Shown here: positions 20,031 to 20,339 of the stretch, one piece after another | How positions within the stretch are numbered: position 1 is the stretch's first letter | Layout: the number at the start of each line of letters is the position of its first letter | DNA from: a virus | Length of the DNA stretch: 20,339 bases | IMG/VR virus record: IMGVR_UViG_3300005581_000177 | Location: 1 to 20,339 of that record | Strand: one strand, 5' to 3' | Translations under genes and position numbers: made by a program | The notes under the pieces: generated by a model | Databases searched by the model: none | Told to the model about the DNA's origin: nothing | What the model saw: the letters and a program-made list of their open reading frames with translations, nothing else

Positions 20031-20339
20031 TCAGGTGGACCCGTAGCCGCTGTCGGGGATGTTGTCGTAGCCGATCAGCACCGTGCCGGGGCGCGGCGCG
20101 AAGGACAGGTTCGCCGCCGACATGTCCTGCCCCATCGCGGTCTCCAGCTCGCGCAGGAAGTCGCGGTAGAGCGCCGTCGTGTCGAAGCCCTTCGCCTCGA
20201 AATACTTCAGCTTCGTCATGAGGACCATGACGCGGTCGGGATAGACGCAGGTGTCGTCGTCGGCGGTGAAGCTGTTCTTCACCGCGCCGGCAGACGACAG
20301 CGCCCAGCCCTTGGAGCGGTACTCGAAGCCGAGGTATTC
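20031..20339 (-). CDS. Head-tail adaptor-type protein, C-terminal part (cut by window edge)
   Basis: The frame is open to the window edge: the 19 codons before the internal GTG at 20282 read EYLGFEYRSKGWALSSAGA, in frame and protein-like, so the gene starts outside the window. The visible 102 residues continue with FTADDDTCVYPDRVMVLMTK, YFEAKGFDTTALYRDFLREL and a C-terminal GTVLIGYDNIPDSGYGST. This matches the helical C-terminal part of phage adaptor proteins that join portal to nozzle. It is the first gene of the late operon in this window. Confidence 0.65.
   Translation of the reverse strand, partial: EYLGFEYRSKGWALSSAGAVKNSFTADDDTCVYPDRVMVLMTKLKYFEAKGFDTTALYRDFLRELETAMGQDMSAANLSFAPRPGTVLIGYDNIPDSGYGST

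Noticed and set aside
18911-20221. 436-residue plus-strand frame
   Set aside because: It is opposite the nozzle-like structural gene, is Arg-rich and has no family features.
1-20339. tRNA genes, integrase, insertion sequences or attachment sites
   Set aside because: I looked for cloverleaf-like GC stems with TTCGA/TTCAA loops, recombinase catalytic motifs and terminal inverted repeats and found none that held up.

Overview
This window looks like part of a tailed-phage or prophage genome from a high-GC alphaproteobacterial host. The host is inferred from overall base composition and from a phage-encoded GapR/DUF2312 homologue, a family typical of Alphaproteobacteria. The adaptor, nozzle-like and internal-virion gene order suggests a short-tailed (podovirus-like) particle. 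No terminase, portal, capsid, integrase, tRNA or attachment site is visible here.

Layout. (1) 60-450, plus strand: two small genes of unknown function that end in a hairpin shared with the convergent block. (2) 485-3686, minus strand, read leftward from a divergent control region: a Cro/YdaS-like repressor, a tandem winged-helix protein, a RusA-like resolvase, a GapR homologue, a membrane microprotein, a DUF1376 replication protein and a possible helicase-loader-like protein. The DUF1376 gene carries five direct repeats at exact 12-bp spacing, which look like an internal iteron origin. (3) 3699-3773: control region with a perfect 6+6 bp inverted repeat and a rightward promoter. (4) 3820-9383, plus strand: a tightly coupled early operon with small proteins, a RecE-like nuclease whose catalytic motif is altered, a RecT-like annealing protein, a conserved 209-residue protein with a glycine-rich RAMP-like C-terminus, a further recombination-neighbourhood protein, a 269-bp array of YNNGG pentamers, and several small membrane or zinc-binding proteins. 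(5) 9384-20339, minus strand: the late operon, read leftward from beyond the window. In transcription order it holds a head-tail adaptor (partial), a nozzle-like beta-rich protein, a GNAT acetyltransferase, a virion protein ending in an S74 chaperone domain, two large internal/ejection-type proteins, a tail fibre, a LamG/SPRY receptor-binding-type protein, and a lysis cassette (membrane protein, coiled-coil/TM protein, holin, GH108 muramidase).

How it fits together. The divergent repressor and its TACAC-N5-GTGTA operators probably set the early switch. The leftward operon provides replication initiation and DNA metabolism, and the rightward operon provides RecE/RecT-type recombination plus accessory factors. 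The opposing late operon builds the tail and lyses the cell. The strongest unexplained signal is the pentamer array at 7724-7992. It fills the whole space between one gene's stop codon and the next gene's ribosome binding site, and it has a second-order 44-bp period (eight pentamers plus one CAGG tetramer).
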